5,857 nucleotides of DNA, from contig JAAKFL010000128.1 in assembly GCA_011065065.1 (NCBI GenBank), forward strand, positions 1 to 5,857, written 5' to 3'. Of the stretch, positions 5,815 to 5,857 are shown one piece after another (position 1 is the first letter of the stretch; each line of letters starts with the position of its first letter). This stretch comes from Chlamydiota bacterium. GTDB lineage: Bacteria > Chlamydiota > Chlamydiia > Chlamydiales > SLFE01. A program made the position numbers and the translations under genes. The notes beneath the pieces were generated by a model, which saw only the letters and a program-made list of their open reading frames with translations, did not search any database and was not told the DNA's origin.

Positions 5815-5857
5815 AAAACTTTTTATATAGATTGATCAAACAAAACTGAACTATTCA

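Noticed and set aside
5811..5826. ATAAAAA/TTTTTAT inverted repeat after the methyltransferase as a terminator
   Set aside because: The stem has only A-T pairs, the loop is too tight (2 bases at full stem length), and the required GC-rich stem is absent.
5759..5830. Small ORF (23 codons, MSLLYQ start) overlapping the methyltransferase end, with AAGGAGG at 5733-5739 upstream
   Set aside because: The SD-like run is about 19 bases from the ATG, too far for initiation, and is explained as part of the inverted repeat and the Arg codons. No family resemblance.

Overview
The window holds five complete, tightly packed protein genes and no RNA genes, mobile elements or CRISPR arrays. Three genes run leftward (minus strand): an Rce1/CAAX-type membrane protease homologue, a PP2C-type Ser/Thr phosphatase and a NifS/IscS-type cysteine desulfurase, in that transcriptional order. 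Two genes run rightward (plus strand): an asparagine-synthetase-like protein and a class I SAM-dependent methyltransferase. The two blocks diverge from a 63-bp spacer (2856-2918). No gene-free stretch exceeds 90 bases.

Organism: base composition is moderate (somewhat below 50% G+C), Shine-Dalgarno sites are mostly weak, and a NifS-family gene lies directly beside a PP2C phosphatase gene. From memory, that pairing matches CT258-CT259 of Chlamydia trachomatis. This suggests a member of the Chlamydiae, probably an environmental lineage because the flanking genes do not look like the compact pathogen locus. This is an inference from gene order, not a proven assignment.

Leftward block: the CAAX protease and PP2C genes are 25 bp apart, and the PP2C and desulfurase genes overlap by 8 bp, so the three probably form one operon. 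The desulfurase (sulfur for Fe-S clusters or thiolation) and the phosphatase (counterpart of Hanks-type kinases) look catalytically competent, except that the desulfurase has Ala where the family has a PLP-contacting Gln. Left of the desulfurase stop lies a small array of four TCTTCGCG units.

Rightward block: the AsnB-like protein and the methyltransferase are 10 bp apart, with the methyltransferase ribosome-binding site overlapping the upstream stop codon. The AsnB-like protein has the full-length two-domain architecture, but key catalytic positions are changed in both domains: Thr replaces the N-terminal nucleophilic Cys, NGEIYN has become DGQIYN, SGGxDS has become SGGIGS, and the Glu of SGEGxDE is Met. 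The frame is intact over 637 codons. It therefore looks like a conserved non-canonical family member (repurposed or pseudoenzyme) rather than a working glutamine-dependent asparagine synthetase. This gene and its methyltransferase partner are the most interesting content of the window. The methyltransferase ends in a hydrophobic segment and a proline/arginine-rich tail whose DNA forms two adjacent hairpins.
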